Shown here piece after piece: positions 25,238 through 33,571 of a DNA stretch of 64,000 nucleotides. This DNA comes from Polaribacter porphyrae (GTDB lineage Bacteria > Bacteroidota > Bacteroidia > Flavobacteriales > Flavobacteriaceae): NCBI RefSeq assembly GCF_002954685.1, contig NZ_MSCN01000001.1:1055778-1119777 (forward strand). Direction: 5' to 3'. The notes under the pieces were generated by a model. The model did no database searches. It was not told the DNA's origin and saw only the letters and a program-made list of their open reading frames with translations. The translations under genes were made by a program, and so were the position numbers. Position 1 is the stretch's first letter. Each line of letters starts with the position of its first letter.

Positions 25238-27634
25238 ATGAAGAATTGCATACTTATTATTATTTTACTTATTACTTTTTCAGGATTTTCTCAATTTAAA
25301 ATTTCAGGAAAAATTACTGATGATAAAAATACTCCTTTAGAAGCTGTTGCAGTTTCATTAATCAATTTTAATACTAAAAAATTTGTCAAAGCAGCTATTA
25401 CCAATACAAAAGGGAACTTTTCATTATTAAATATAAAAGAAGATAATTATTTTTTAAAGATAGAAAGTTTAGGTTTTCAAACCTACAAAACTAGAAGATT
25501 CAAGTTATCAGAATCTATTGATTTTGGAAATTTACCATTAAAAACTTCTTCAGAAAAACTGGATGAAGTAGTTATAAAAACAGAAAAACCAATGGTACAA
25601 GTTTTGGCAGATAAAACTGTTTTTAATGTGCAAAACACCATTAATGCTGCTGGTGATTCTGGTTTTGATTTGTTAAGAAAAGCACCAGGAATTGTTATCG
25701 ATAACAACAATAACATTATTGTAGAAGGTAAAAACGGAGTGCTTATTTATATTGATGGAAAACCATCAATTTTAAGAGGAGAAGATTTGGTAAACTTCTT
25801 GCAGACTTTACAGTCAACAGATATTGAATCTGTAGAAATTATTACACAACCTTCATCTAAATACGATGCAGAAGGAAATGCAGGAATTATAAATATCGTT
25901 TTAAAAAGAGACAAAACGTTAGGAACAAATGGAAGTTTAACAAGTGGCTACACTCAAGGAGATTTTGGGCGTTTTAACAATTCTGTTTCTTTTAATTATA
26001 GAGCTAAAAAAACAAGTTTGTATGGTTCCATTAGCAATGCACAAGGAGATAATTTTGGTTTTTTGAATCTTTATAGAATACAAAATAATACTATTTTTGA
26101 TGCTAAAACAGAAACAGTTTCTGATTATAACAGAACAAATACACGTTTTGGATTTGATTATTTCGCGAATAAAAAATCTACTTTTGGTATAATTCTATCA
26201 GGTAATTTTAGTGACTTGTTATCAAATTCTAATTCCCGAACACCAATTACACCACAAAACCAAAATAATCCTGATAACGTTTTAGTTGCTGGAAGTGACA
26301 CAAATTCTGATGTTTATAATTTGTATGGAAACGTAAATTATAAATTTGATAACAAAAAAGGAACTACCTTTAATGTAGATGTTGATTTTGGTAAATACAG
26401 CAGAGATAGAGATAATTTGCAACCTAACAGCTATTTTAACGGAGATGAAACACAAGTTATTAGTGAAACTACTTTTTTTATAGTATCACCAACCACAATC
26501 AACCTCTTTTCTGCAAAAGCAGATTATGAGCAAAAATTTTTAAGAGGAAAATTGAGTTTTGGTGTGAAATTTTCTAAAATTAATACAGAAAATGATTTTG
26601 ACTTTTTCAATAGAAATAATGGAAATAATGTTTTAGATAATACAAGATCTAATGATTTTGATTATAATGAAACCATAAATGCTGCGTATATCAACTTTAA
26701 TAAAAAATTTAAAAAATTTAATTATCAGATAGGTTTAAGAGTAGAAAATACAGATTCTAAAGGAACTTTAACAAGTATGCAAGCCAATAACAACAATGTA
26801 GTTCCACGTAATTATACCGATTTTTTTCCAAGTGCAGGAGTTACCTACAAAGTCAATCGAAATAATTCTTGGGCATTAAATTATAGCAGAAGAATTCAAA
26901 GACCTAATTATCAAAATTTAAACCCTTTTGAAAATAGAATTGATGAGCTTTCATTCAGAAAAGGAAATCCTTTTTTGCAACCTCAATACACTAATAATTT
27001 TAAACTATCTCATACCTATAAATATCGTTTAAATACTTCTTTGAGTTATAGTTTTATCAAAGATTTGTTTGCTCAAATTACAGAAGCAGGTGCAAACAAT
27101 CAAAACTTTATCAATGTTAGAAATGTTGCTAATCAAAGAGTCTATAATTTAGGCGTTTCTTATCCATCTAAATTTACAAATTGGTGGAGTTATTACATCA
27201 GTATAAATGCTTCAAGAAATGAATTTATTGCAACAAACCCTGACTTTTTGAGTATTTCTCAAAACTCATTAAGTTTTTATGCTCAAAATACGTTTAAGCT
27301 TCCAAATGATTTTCGTTTTGAAGTTTCTGGTTGGTACAATTCACCATCTATTTGGGGAGGAACTTATAGAACCAATAGCCTAGGTTCGTTGAATTTAGCA
27401 CTTCAAAAAAAGTTTTTGGATGATAAGTTAAATGTAAGAATTGGTGTTGATGACGTATTATTTACCTCTCCTTGGAGTGGAACTACCCAGTTTGGAGATT
27501 TATTTATTGATGGTTCTGGAGGACGAGATAGCAGGCAATTCAAAATAAACCTAACTTATAATTTTGGTGGTAATGAAATTAAAAAAGCACGAAAAAGAAA
27601 AACAGGAATTGAGGATGAAAAGAGTAGGATTTAG
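25238..27634 (+). CDS. TonB-dependent receptor-like outer-membrane beta-barrel protein
   Basis: An outer-membrane channel of 798 aa. It has a signal peptide (MKNCILIIILLITFSGFSQ), then a CarboxypepD_reg-like domain (about 20-100: ISGKITDDKNTPLEAVAVSL). A plug domain follows (about 110-220: QVLADKTVFNV, DLLRKAPGIVIDN, VLIYIDGKPS and DAEGNAGIINIVLKRD), then a C-terminal OMP_b-brl_3-type barrel ending in KINLTYNFGG and a basic tail. No SusD partner is adjacent, so it is not a glycan PUL. It lies divergent to the LytTR two-component genes, which may control it (inference). Substrate unknown. Confidence 0.88.
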   Translation: MKNCILIIILLITFSGFSQFKISGKITDDKNTPLEAVAVSLINFNTKKFVKAAITNTKGNFSLLNIKEDNYFLKIESLGFQTYKTRRFKLSESIDFGNLPLKTSSEKLDEVVIKTEKPMVQVLADKTVFNVQNTINAAGDSGFDLLRKAPGIVIDNNNNIIVEGKNGVLIYIDGKPSILRGEDLVNFLQTLQSTDIESVEIITQPSSKYDAEGNAGIINIVLKRDKTLGTNGSLTSGYTQGDFGRFNNSVSFNYRAKKTSLYGSISNAQGDNFGFLNLYRIQNNTIFDAKTETVSDYNRTNTRFGFDYFANKKSTFGIILSGNFSDLLSNSNSRTPITPQNQNNPDNVLVAGSDTNSDVYNLYGNVNYKFDNKKGTTFNVDVDFGKYSRDRDNLQPNSYFNGDETQVISETTFFIVSPTTINLFSAKADYEQKFLRGKLSFGVKFSKINTENDFDFFNRNNGNNVLDNTRSNDFDYNETINAAYINFNKKFKKFNYQIGLRVENTDSKGTLTSMQANNNNVVPRNYTDFFPSAGVTYKVNRNNSWALNYSRRIQRPNYQNLNPFENRIDELSFRKGNPFLQPQYTNNFKLSHTYKYRLNTSLSYSFIKDLFAQITEAGANNQNFINVRNVANQRVYNLGVSYPSKFTNWWSYYISINASRNEFIATNPDFLSISQNSLSFYAQNTFKLPNDFRFEVSGWYNSPSIWGGTYRTNSLGSLNLALQKKFLDDKLNVRIGVDDVLFTSPWSGTTQFGDLFIDGSGGRDSRQFKINLTYNFGGNEIKKARKRKTGIEDEKSRI

Positions 27635-27680
27635 AAGAAATACAGCTAAATCTCCCCAAAAGAAAAACCTTTAAATAATT

Positions 27681-27718
27681 AAAAACAAAAAAGCTTCAAA
27701 AATTGATTTTTGAAGCTT
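27681..27718 (-). terminator. Intrinsic terminator for hmuR-hmuY (minus strand)
   Basis: AAGCTTCAAAAAT (27691-27703) and ATTTTTGAAGCTT (27706-27718) form a perfect 13-bp stem with a 2-base gap. The minus-strand side is followed by TTTTGTTTTT (27681-27690 complement), whereas the plus-strand side has no T-run. It therefore ends the hmuY transcript. Confidence 0.8.
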
Positions 27719-27739
27719 ACTAGTTAACAAAACAAGAAT

Positions 27740-28366
27740 TTACTCAAAACTCTTTTCTCCTACGTTTGGATTATACACATAGTTAAATGTATAATATCTT
27801 CCATTTGCTGGATTTGAAGCATCCAAATCTTTATAATAACTAATAATTTCCATTTTTGCATAATTACCATCCAGTGTTTTTACAACTATAATTTTTCCTG
27901 CAATTGTACTGATAATATTTGTCTGTCCATTGTAAGTATACCAACCATTTCCACTTCCCCAAGGCAAAGCATAAGTTCCATTAGAATCTTGACCAAAATT
28001 GCTTTCTGCTGGTGCTTCTTTTACATCAGAAAAAGTACTGCTAACCAATGCTAAAGAAGCGTTACCAGTTCTTGTAGGTTCATCTGTTAAACCAATTGAC
28101 CCACCTCCATTTACTAAAATTTTTGTTGCTCTAAAAGCGATATCCCAATCATCACTAGTTACAATTGTACCTGTTTTAAAACTAAACTTTACAAACTCTC
28201 CAGATTCTACTGGTGGGTTTACAGTTCTATCTGTTACAGCAGGAGCAGGTAAATTTTCTACTTTTTGAGCAACTACAGGCTCTAAAACTACTTCGTTATC
28301 TTTGTCACAAGACACCATAATTACGCTTACAAAAACGATGACTAAAATTGATTTTAAATTTCTCAT
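27740..28366 (-). CDS. hmuY: HmuY family heme-binding lipoprotein
   Basis: A cell-surface lipoprotein that captures heme and passes it to HmuR. The 208-aa product has a lipobox VSC (Cys20). The HmuY-type fold shows KFSFKTGTIVTSDDWDIAFR near residues 63-82, then ILVNGGGSIG and GNGWYTYNG. The histidines that bind heme in Porphyromonas HmuY are not evident at equivalent places, so the ligands may differ, as reported for other Bacteroidota homologues. It lies 25 bases after the receptor gene hmuR and is closed by a minus-strand terminator. Confidence 0.85.
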   Translation of the reverse strand: MRNLKSILVIVFVSVIMVSCDKDNEVVLEPVVAQKVENLPAPAVTDRTVNPPVESGEFVKFSFKTGTIVTSDDWDIAFRATKILVNGGGSIGLTDEPTRTGNASLALVSSTFSDVKEAPAESNFGQDSNGTYALPWGSGNGWYTYNGQTNIISTIAGKIIVVKTLDGNYAKMEIISYYKDLDASNPANGRYYTFNYVYNPNVGEKSFE

Positions 28367-28391
28367 TATTACTATTTATTGATTTATATAT

Positions 28392-30470
28392 TTAAAAATT
28401 GAATCGAATTCTACTGTATACTGTTCTTCCTAAAAGTAAAACTGCATCATTATTTGGAAAGGTACTTTCATTCTCTAAACCTCTTTCATCAAACAAATTA
28501 TCTATACCTATTTGTACATTCATAGTATCTAGAAAAGTTTTATCTAAAGCAATATTTACTTGAACATTTCCTGCCACAAAATCATCATATTTATCTATGA
28601 TGTTTTGGCTATTATTGGTATCAAAAAGTGCATATTTACTTCTATACAATGCTCTAACATTTGCATTAAATTGATATTTTCTATTACTGTAAAATAACTT
28701 TGCATTTGCAGTATGTCTAGATCTATTTGGTAATCCAAAATAATCTTGCTTGGTCAATAGTTCAGAAGGAGAACTTGGAGCTCTTCTAAAAAAAACCGTC
28801 CCAGAATTTATTAAATCTAATTGCTCTTTGTCTTTAGCTTCCAAATATTGATAACCTCCTATAAAACGTAAATTATCAGCTATTTTATAGTTAATATCTA
28901 ACTCTACACCTTGTGTAAAAACTTCATCTCTATTTTCATAATAAAAAACAGAGGTACCTGCTCCCAAACCAGGTAAAACTGGAGTACCTACAGGAGTGTT
29001 TACAGGTTTTTGTAAAGCAATCGTGTTAATTAAATCTTTAATGTCATTTCTAAAAAAGTTAATATTAATTTTTAGGTCTGATGTAGGTTTTACTTGAAAT
29101 CCAAAATTGTATCCAATAGAAGTTTCTGGATTCAAATCTTTATCTAAAACAGCTACATTAGGTTCATTTCCATATAACTCGTGTAACGTTCTTGTACCTA
29201 ATACTATATAACCTCCAGAATTGTTAATAAAGTTGAAAAATAACTGTCTAAAATCTGGTGCTTTAAAACCAAAACCAACAGAACCTCTAGCTGTTAGCCA
29301 ACTGTTAATAGTGTATGTTGATGATATTTTAGGGCTAAAAGCAGATTTGTATTTGTTGTGTGCATCAAATCGTGCACCAACAACTGTGTTCATATTTTTA
29401 AGAGGATGAAAATCATATTGAAGAAATACATATTTTGCATTAAAGGTTTCTTTTTTTGAAAAAAACGTTCTATCTAAAGCATCAAAATTAATACCTATAC
29501 CAGCATTTAAAGTGCTGTTGCTAAAATTGGCAGTGGTTCTAATTTCTGGTCTAAACAACGTTTGATTAAATAGTGAAGTAGCATTATTAAATTGACTTTC
29601 TGTCTTAAAACGAGTAGCGTAAAACGTATAATCGAAGCTCCATTGATCATTTAAAATATGATTCAATTCTGTGTTTAAATTCCAATCTACCTGTTTGTTA
29701 ACAACATTTTGAATTTCAGAAAAATAACGTTGAGAAGTCAACAAACGTAATCGATCAGAAAACTCATATGTCAATTGTAAGCTTGCTGTGTAATTTTGAT
29801 AAGCTTCAGTAGTATTCCCCTGTGTTTCTGGTGATAAATCAAAAGCACTCCCAGAATTGTAGTTAAATCCAGAAATGATACTTAATTTATCTTTTTTGTA
29901 CATCAAATTTCCATTCATATCCAATTCATTTCTTTCTCCACCTCTAGCAAAAAAAGACATATCCCCTTTTAAAGTATCGTACTTCGGTTTTTCTGTGATA
30001 ATATTAATAACACCTCCTAAAGCTTCAGAACCATATAAAGAGGATGATGGTCCTTTCACAATTTCGATTTGTTTTATGTTATTTACAGAAATTCTATTCA
30101 AATCTAAATTACCAGCACTTCTGCCTACAAGTGGTACACCATCAATCATAATCATGGTGTATTCTGCAGATAAACCTTGTAATTGCACTCCTGTAAATCC
30201 ACTTTGATCGGTTACAAAATTGATTCCTGTTTGTTCTAGTAAAATATCTCGTAAACGAGTAGATCCAGTTTGTTTAATCTGTTTTTTAGAGATTAAAGTA
30301 ACTGGCATTGGTAAAGAAGAAAGTTGTCTAATAGTTCTTGTTGCAGTAATTACAACAGGTTCTAGAGCCTCCACTTTTGTAGAATCAATCTCTTTTTTTT
30401 GTTGCCCTAAAATAGCAACAGAAAAAATTAACAGAAAAAAAGTGAGTTTCTTATTTTTATTTAGACTCAT
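28392..30470 (-). CDS. hmuR: TonB-dependent heme/iron receptor (HmuR-like)
   Basis: An outer-membrane receptor of 692 aa, probably for heme. After a signal peptide comes a TonB-box-like region (ALEPVVITATRT, about 31-42). The plug domain (about 45-160) contains MIMIDGVPLVGR and IEIVKGPSSSLYGSEALGGVINII. The barrel ends in the terminal aromatic RIRFNF. Pairing with HmuY strongly suggests heme as substrate; the family alone would not distinguish heme from siderophores or cobalamin. It has a good promoter box 18 bases upstream of its start, and is divergent from the DUF6607 gene group. Confidence 0.85.
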   Translation of the reverse strand: MSLNKNKKLTFFLLIFSVAILGQQKKEIDSTKVEALEPVVITATRTIRQLSSLPMPVTLISKKQIKQTGSTRLRDILLEQTGINFVTDQSGFTGVQLQGLSAEYTMIMIDGVPLVGRSAGNLDLNRISVNNIKQIEIVKGPSSSLYGSEALGGVINIITEKPKYDTLKGDMSFFARGGERNELDMNGNLMYKKDKLSIISGFNYNSGSAFDLSPETQGNTTEAYQNYTASLQLTYEFSDRLRLLTSQRYFSEIQNVVNKQVDWNLNTELNHILNDQWSFDYTFYATRFKTESQFNNATSLFNQTLFRPEIRTTANFSNSTLNAGIGINFDALDRTFFSKKETFNAKYVFLQYDFHPLKNMNTVVGARFDAHNKYKSAFSPKISSTYTINSWLTARGSVGFGFKAPDFRQLFFNFINNSGGYIVLGTRTLHELYGNEPNVAVLDKDLNPETSIGYNFGFQVKPTSDLKININFFRNDIKDLINTIALQKPVNTPVGTPVLPGLGAGTSVFYYENRDEVFTQGVELDINYKIADNLRFIGGYQYLEAKDKEQLDLINSGTVFFRRAPSSPSELLTKQDYFGLPNRSRHTANAKLFYSNRKYQFNANVRALYRSKYALFDTNNSQNIIDKYDDFVAGNVQVNIALDKTFLDTMNVQIGIDNLFDERGLENESTFPNNDAVLLLGRTVYSRIRFNF

Positions 30471-30479
30471 TCTTATTAA

Positions 30480-30495
30480 ATTTGTTGCAAATATA
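30480..30495 (-). promoter_or_regulatory. hmuR -7 box overlapping a small palindrome
   Basis: On the minus strand TATATTTG (complement of 30488-30495) is an exact TAnnTTTG box, 17 bases from the hmuR ATG. Over it lies ATTTG-ttg-CAAAT (30480-30492), a 13-base palindrome between two divergent iron-locus genes. It could be an operator, for example for a Fur-like or other repressor, though it does not match a Fur box that I can defend. Confidence 0.45.
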
Positions 30496-30538
30496 AACCT
30501 TATTTTAATTTATTCTAAATAAATATAAAAATTTAATT

Positions 30539-31438
30539 ATGAGAACTATCACAACCTTCTGTCTGTTATTAAGTATTTCGTTTTTAACTGCACAGAGCAA
30601 AAAGAAGCAAGATAAAAATGCCATTAAAAAAATGTGTGGCTGTTATGAAGTTACCTTCAATTTTGCAGAAACATTCAATTATAGTAAAGATGAAAACTAT
30701 AAACCTTCTAAAAATAAAGTTAGTAAAGGTTTAGAATGGGCTGGTTTAGTTGAAGATAGCAAAAATAAAATCTCTATTCAACATATTTTACAAGTGGGTA
30801 ACCCTGCAAAACCAATGATAGTAAAACATTGGAGGCAAGATTGGATTTATCAAAACACAGATTTCTATATGTATGATGGTGATAACAATTGGACGTTTAC
30901 AAAAAAGGATAAAAAGGATGTAAAAAAACAGTGGACACAAAAAGTATATCAAGTAGATGACAGTCCACGTTATGAAGGTTCTGGTTCTTGGGTTCATGTA
31001 GATGGGAAAAGCTATTGGGAGAATACAACCACAGCTCCTTTACCAAGAAGAGAATACACCAAAAGAAGCGATTACAATATCACTTTAAGAGGAAACAGAC
31101 AAGAAATTACAGATTTTGGTTGGGTTCACGATCAAGATAATAGTAAAATAATTCGTGAAGCTGGTAAAGATGATATCATTTTAGCAAAAGAAAAAGGCTA
31201 TAATGTTTATAAAAAAGTGGCTGATAGCAAATGTAAAGCTGCTCAAGATTGGTGGATAGCAAAAAATGACAAATGGCAAAAAGTAAGAGACAAATGGGAA
31301 GAAGTATATAGTAGAAGCCAAGACTTAACTTTAGTAGCAAAAGTGGATAACAAGCCATTATACAAACATTTATTTACTGATAAAAAAATGGAAGAAGAAG
31401 AAATGAGTGAAATCATAGAATCTTTCGTAAAAAAATAA
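30539..31438 (+). CDS. DUF6607 family exported protein
   Basis: The 299-aa product has a signal peptide (MRTITTFCLLLSISFLTAQ). The mature protein is rich in Trp and Lys and contains KMCGCYEVTFNFAETF, VKHWRQDWIYQN, then GSGSWVHVDGKSYWEN and a C-terminal CKAAQDWWIAKNDKWQKVRD. This matches my knowledge of DUF6607, a Bacteroidota family often found beside TonB/heme receptors. Biochemical role unknown. It is divergent from hmuR and starts the five-gene plus-strand part of the iron locus, with a 3-base gap to the ankyrin gene. Confidence 0.75.
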   Translation: MRTITTFCLLLSISFLTAQSKKKQDKNAIKKMCGCYEVTFNFAETFNYSKDENYKPSKNKVSKGLEWAGLVEDSKNKISIQHILQVGNPAKPMIVKHWRQDWIYQNTDFYMYDGDNNWTFTKKDKKDVKKQWTQKVYQVDDSPRYEGSGSWVHVDGKSYWENTTTAPLPRREYTKRSDYNITLRGNRQEITDFGWVHDQDNSKIIREAGKDDIILAKEKGYNVYKKVADSKCKAAQDWWIAKNDKWQKVRDKWEEVYSRSQDLTLVAKVDNKPLYKHLFTDKKMEEEEMSEIIESFVKK

Positions 31439-31441
31439 ATA

Positions 31442-32914
31442 ATGAAAAAAATACTAATTACCTGCTTTATTCTAACCAGTGTTTTTGTAGAAGCACAAAC
31501 TTCTAACATTTTTTTAAATAGAGATTTTTGGAAAGAGAATCCATCTATAAAAACTATTGAAGAAAAAATTTCTGATGGACATAATGCAACCCAACTAAAC
31601 CAAAATGCTTTTGATGCTGTTGTGTATGCTATACTTGAAAATGTAGATGATAAAACCATAAAACACTTACTTTCTAAAAAAGGAAATGGAGTAAATAAAA
31701 AAACACACGATGGAAGAACCTACATTTTTTGGGCTGCCTACAAAAATAATTTAGAGATTATGAAACACCTTTATAAAAATGGTGCAAAAACAAATATTGT
31801 AGATACGCATGGATATACGTTTCTAAATTTTGCAGCTTCAGCTGGTGTTGTAAACCAAGAAATTTACAAGTATTCTTTAGATATTGGTGCAAATATTAAT
31901 ACAGAAAAAAATCATAGTGGTGCTAATGCATTATTGTTAGTGGCACCCTATTTAAAAGATTTTAAATTGGTAAACTTTTTAGTTTCTAAAGGAGCTAGTT
32001 TGCAAGACAAAGACAACAATGGTAATGGTTTTTTTGAGTATGCTGCAAAAGGTGGTAATATCATTTTTTTGAAAGAAACAATTAAAAAAGGAGTAAAGCC
32101 TGGTAAAAATGCAATGATATTTGCCAGCCAAGGTTTGCGTAGACAAAAGAATACGTTAGAAATGTATCAATTTTTAGAAAAAGAAGGTGCAAAAGCCAAT
32201 ATTTTAAACGAAAGAGGTAGAAGCCCTTTGCACTATATTGCATACAGTAGTAAAGATTTAGCCACCTATTCTTACTTTATTGATAAAGGTTTGGATGTAA
32301 ATTATCAAGATAAAGGAGGAGATTCTCCATTTATGAATGCTGCCAATAGCAATACGTTAGCAGTTGTCAAATTTTTATCAAAATATGTAAAAGATTATAA
32401 TGTAAAAGATGAAAATGGACGTTCTGCTTTGGCAATGGCTGTGAACAGAAATACAACTGATGTTATTAAATTCTTACTTGAAAAAGGAGCAGATATAAAT
32501 ACTGTTGATAAAGAAGGAAATACTTTGTCTTATTATATAATGAACAATTATCCTGCAAAAAACACAAAACGATTTGAAGATAAATTAGTGCTATTACAAC
32601 AAAAAGGGTTGGTTATAAATGAGCTTCAAAATGCAGGAAATACGTTATTACATATTGCTACTGAAAGAAATAATTTAGATTTACTAAAAAGGTTAGCTGA
32701 ATTCAAAATTGATGTAAATGCAAAAAACGAAGAGGGTTTATCTGCACTACAAATTGCTGCTATGAAAGCTAAAAATGATAAAATCATAAAATATTTATTG
32801 ACTATTGGAGCAGATAAAAACGTAAAAACCGATTTTGAAGAAACCGTTTACGATTTAGCATCAGAAAACGAATTGTTGAAGAAAAACAATATTAATATTA
32901 GCTTTTTAAAATAA
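31442..32914 (+). CDS. Exported ankyrin-repeat protein
   Basis: A periplasmic protein of 490 aa with signal peptide MKKILITCFILTSVFVEAQ. About ten ankyrin repeats span from residue 65 to the end, for example DGRTYIFWAAYKNNLEIMKH, ENGRSALAMAVNRNTTDVIK and NAGNTLLHIATERNNLDLLK. The family is a protein-protein interaction scaffold. The 3-base gap after the DUF6607 gene shows co-transcription. Periplasmic ankyrin proteins near TonB receptors have been linked to heme or oxidative-stress handling, but the partner here is unknown. Confidence 0.85.
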   Translation: MKKILITCFILTSVFVEAQTSNIFLNRDFWKENPSIKTIEEKISDGHNATQLNQNAFDAVVYAILENVDDKTIKHLLSKKGNGVNKKTHDGRTYIFWAAYKNNLEIMKHLYKNGAKTNIVDTHGYTFLNFAASAGVVNQEIYKYSLDIGANINTEKNHSGANALLLVAPYLKDFKLVNFLVSKGASLQDKDNNGNGFFEYAAKGGNIIFLKETIKKGVKPGKNAMIFASQGLRRQKNTLEMYQFLEKEGAKANILNERGRSPLHYIAYSSKDLATYSYFIDKGLDVNYQDKGGDSPFMNAANSNTLAVVKFLSKYVKDYNVKDENGRSALAMAVNRNTTDVIKFLLEKGADINTVDKEGNTLSYYIMNNYPAKNTKRFEDKLVLLQQKGLVINELQNAGNTLLHIATERNNLDLLKRLAEFKIDVNAKNEEGLSALQIAAMKAKNDKIIKYLLTIGADKNVKTDFEETVYDLASENELLKKNNINISFLK

Positions 32915-32922
32915 ATTAAGGA

Positions 32923-33055
32923 TTTCATTTCGAATGAAACGCAGTGTAATTAAGGAATCTCAAAAAAGATATTTATTGGGATCTCTCTACAAGATCGAAA
33001 TGACAAAATCGATATCATTTCGAGTGAAATGAAATGAAGTCGAGAAATCTCGAAA
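32923..33055 (+). repeat. Dispersed palindromic element, copy B plus an adjoining half copy
   Basis: A full unit runs from TTTCATTTCGAATGAAAC (32923) through GGAATCT and ATCTCTCTACAAG to ATCGAAATGACA (about 33005). Next to it is a half unit, ATCATTTCGAGTGAAATG, ending GTCGAGAAATCTCGAAAT (33014-33055). It is in the same orientation as copy A and fills the 152-base gap between the ankyrin and DUF2271 genes, inside the iron locus. Confidence 0.7.
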
Positions 33056-33066
33056 TATAAATCAAA

Positions 33067-33561
33067 ATGAAACTAAAAGAAATCATTAAAATCATTCCAT
33101 TTTTTATTTTAACTGGATTCCTATTGTTCAGTTTTACAGAATCTGCAACAAAATCGCCTTACAAATGTATGATTCAGATGAAAAATTATTCTGGTGAAGG
33201 TGCATACATTGTCATTTCATTATTAAATCCTGAAGGTAAATATGAAGAAACACTTTATGTGCAAGGTGATGATGATGAATGGTATTTTGATATTACAGAG
33301 TGGTGGGCTTTTCAAGGCAAAAAACGTGCAGATATAGACGCAATTACTGGAGCAACCATAAGTGGTGGTGAACGTAAAATTAGCGTAATTCAAATTCCTG
33401 ATAATAAAATTGATAAAGGCTATAAAATTCGCTTTGAATCTGCTGTAGAAGATCAAGATTATCATAAAGATGATGTAGAATTTGAGCTGACATCAACAAA
33501 TGTAAAATCTAAAATTGAGGGAAAAGGTTTTATCAGGTATATTAGAATGATGCCTCAATAA
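33067..33561 (+). CDS. DUF2271 domain exported protein
   Basis: The 164-aa product has an N-terminal hydrophobic signal or anchor (IIKIIPFFILTGFLLFSF). The DUF2271 pattern is clear: NPEGKYEETLYVQGDDDEWY, then ITEWWAFQGK and AITGATISGGERKI. This family is nearly always found beside PepSY-domain flavin reductases, as here (10-base gap to the next gene). A role as periplasmic partner in transmembrane electron transfer or flavin handling is inference. The GATIS motif resembles flavin-attachment-like segments but does not match them strictly. Confidence 0.8.
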   Translation: MKLKEIIKIIPFFILTGFLLFSFTESATKSPYKCMIQMKNYSGEGAYIVISLLNPEGKYEETLYVQGDDDEWYFDITEWWAFQGKKRADIDAITGATISGGERKISVIQIPDNKIDKGYKIRFESAVEDQDYHKDDVEFELTSTNVKSKIEGKGFIRYIRMMPQ

Positions 33562-33571
33562 GCACAAATCT

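Noticed and set aside
25238..27634. SusC-type glycan uptake locus.
   Set aside because: There is no SusD homologue or glycoside hydrolase nearby, and the barrel is of the OMP_b-brl_3 type.
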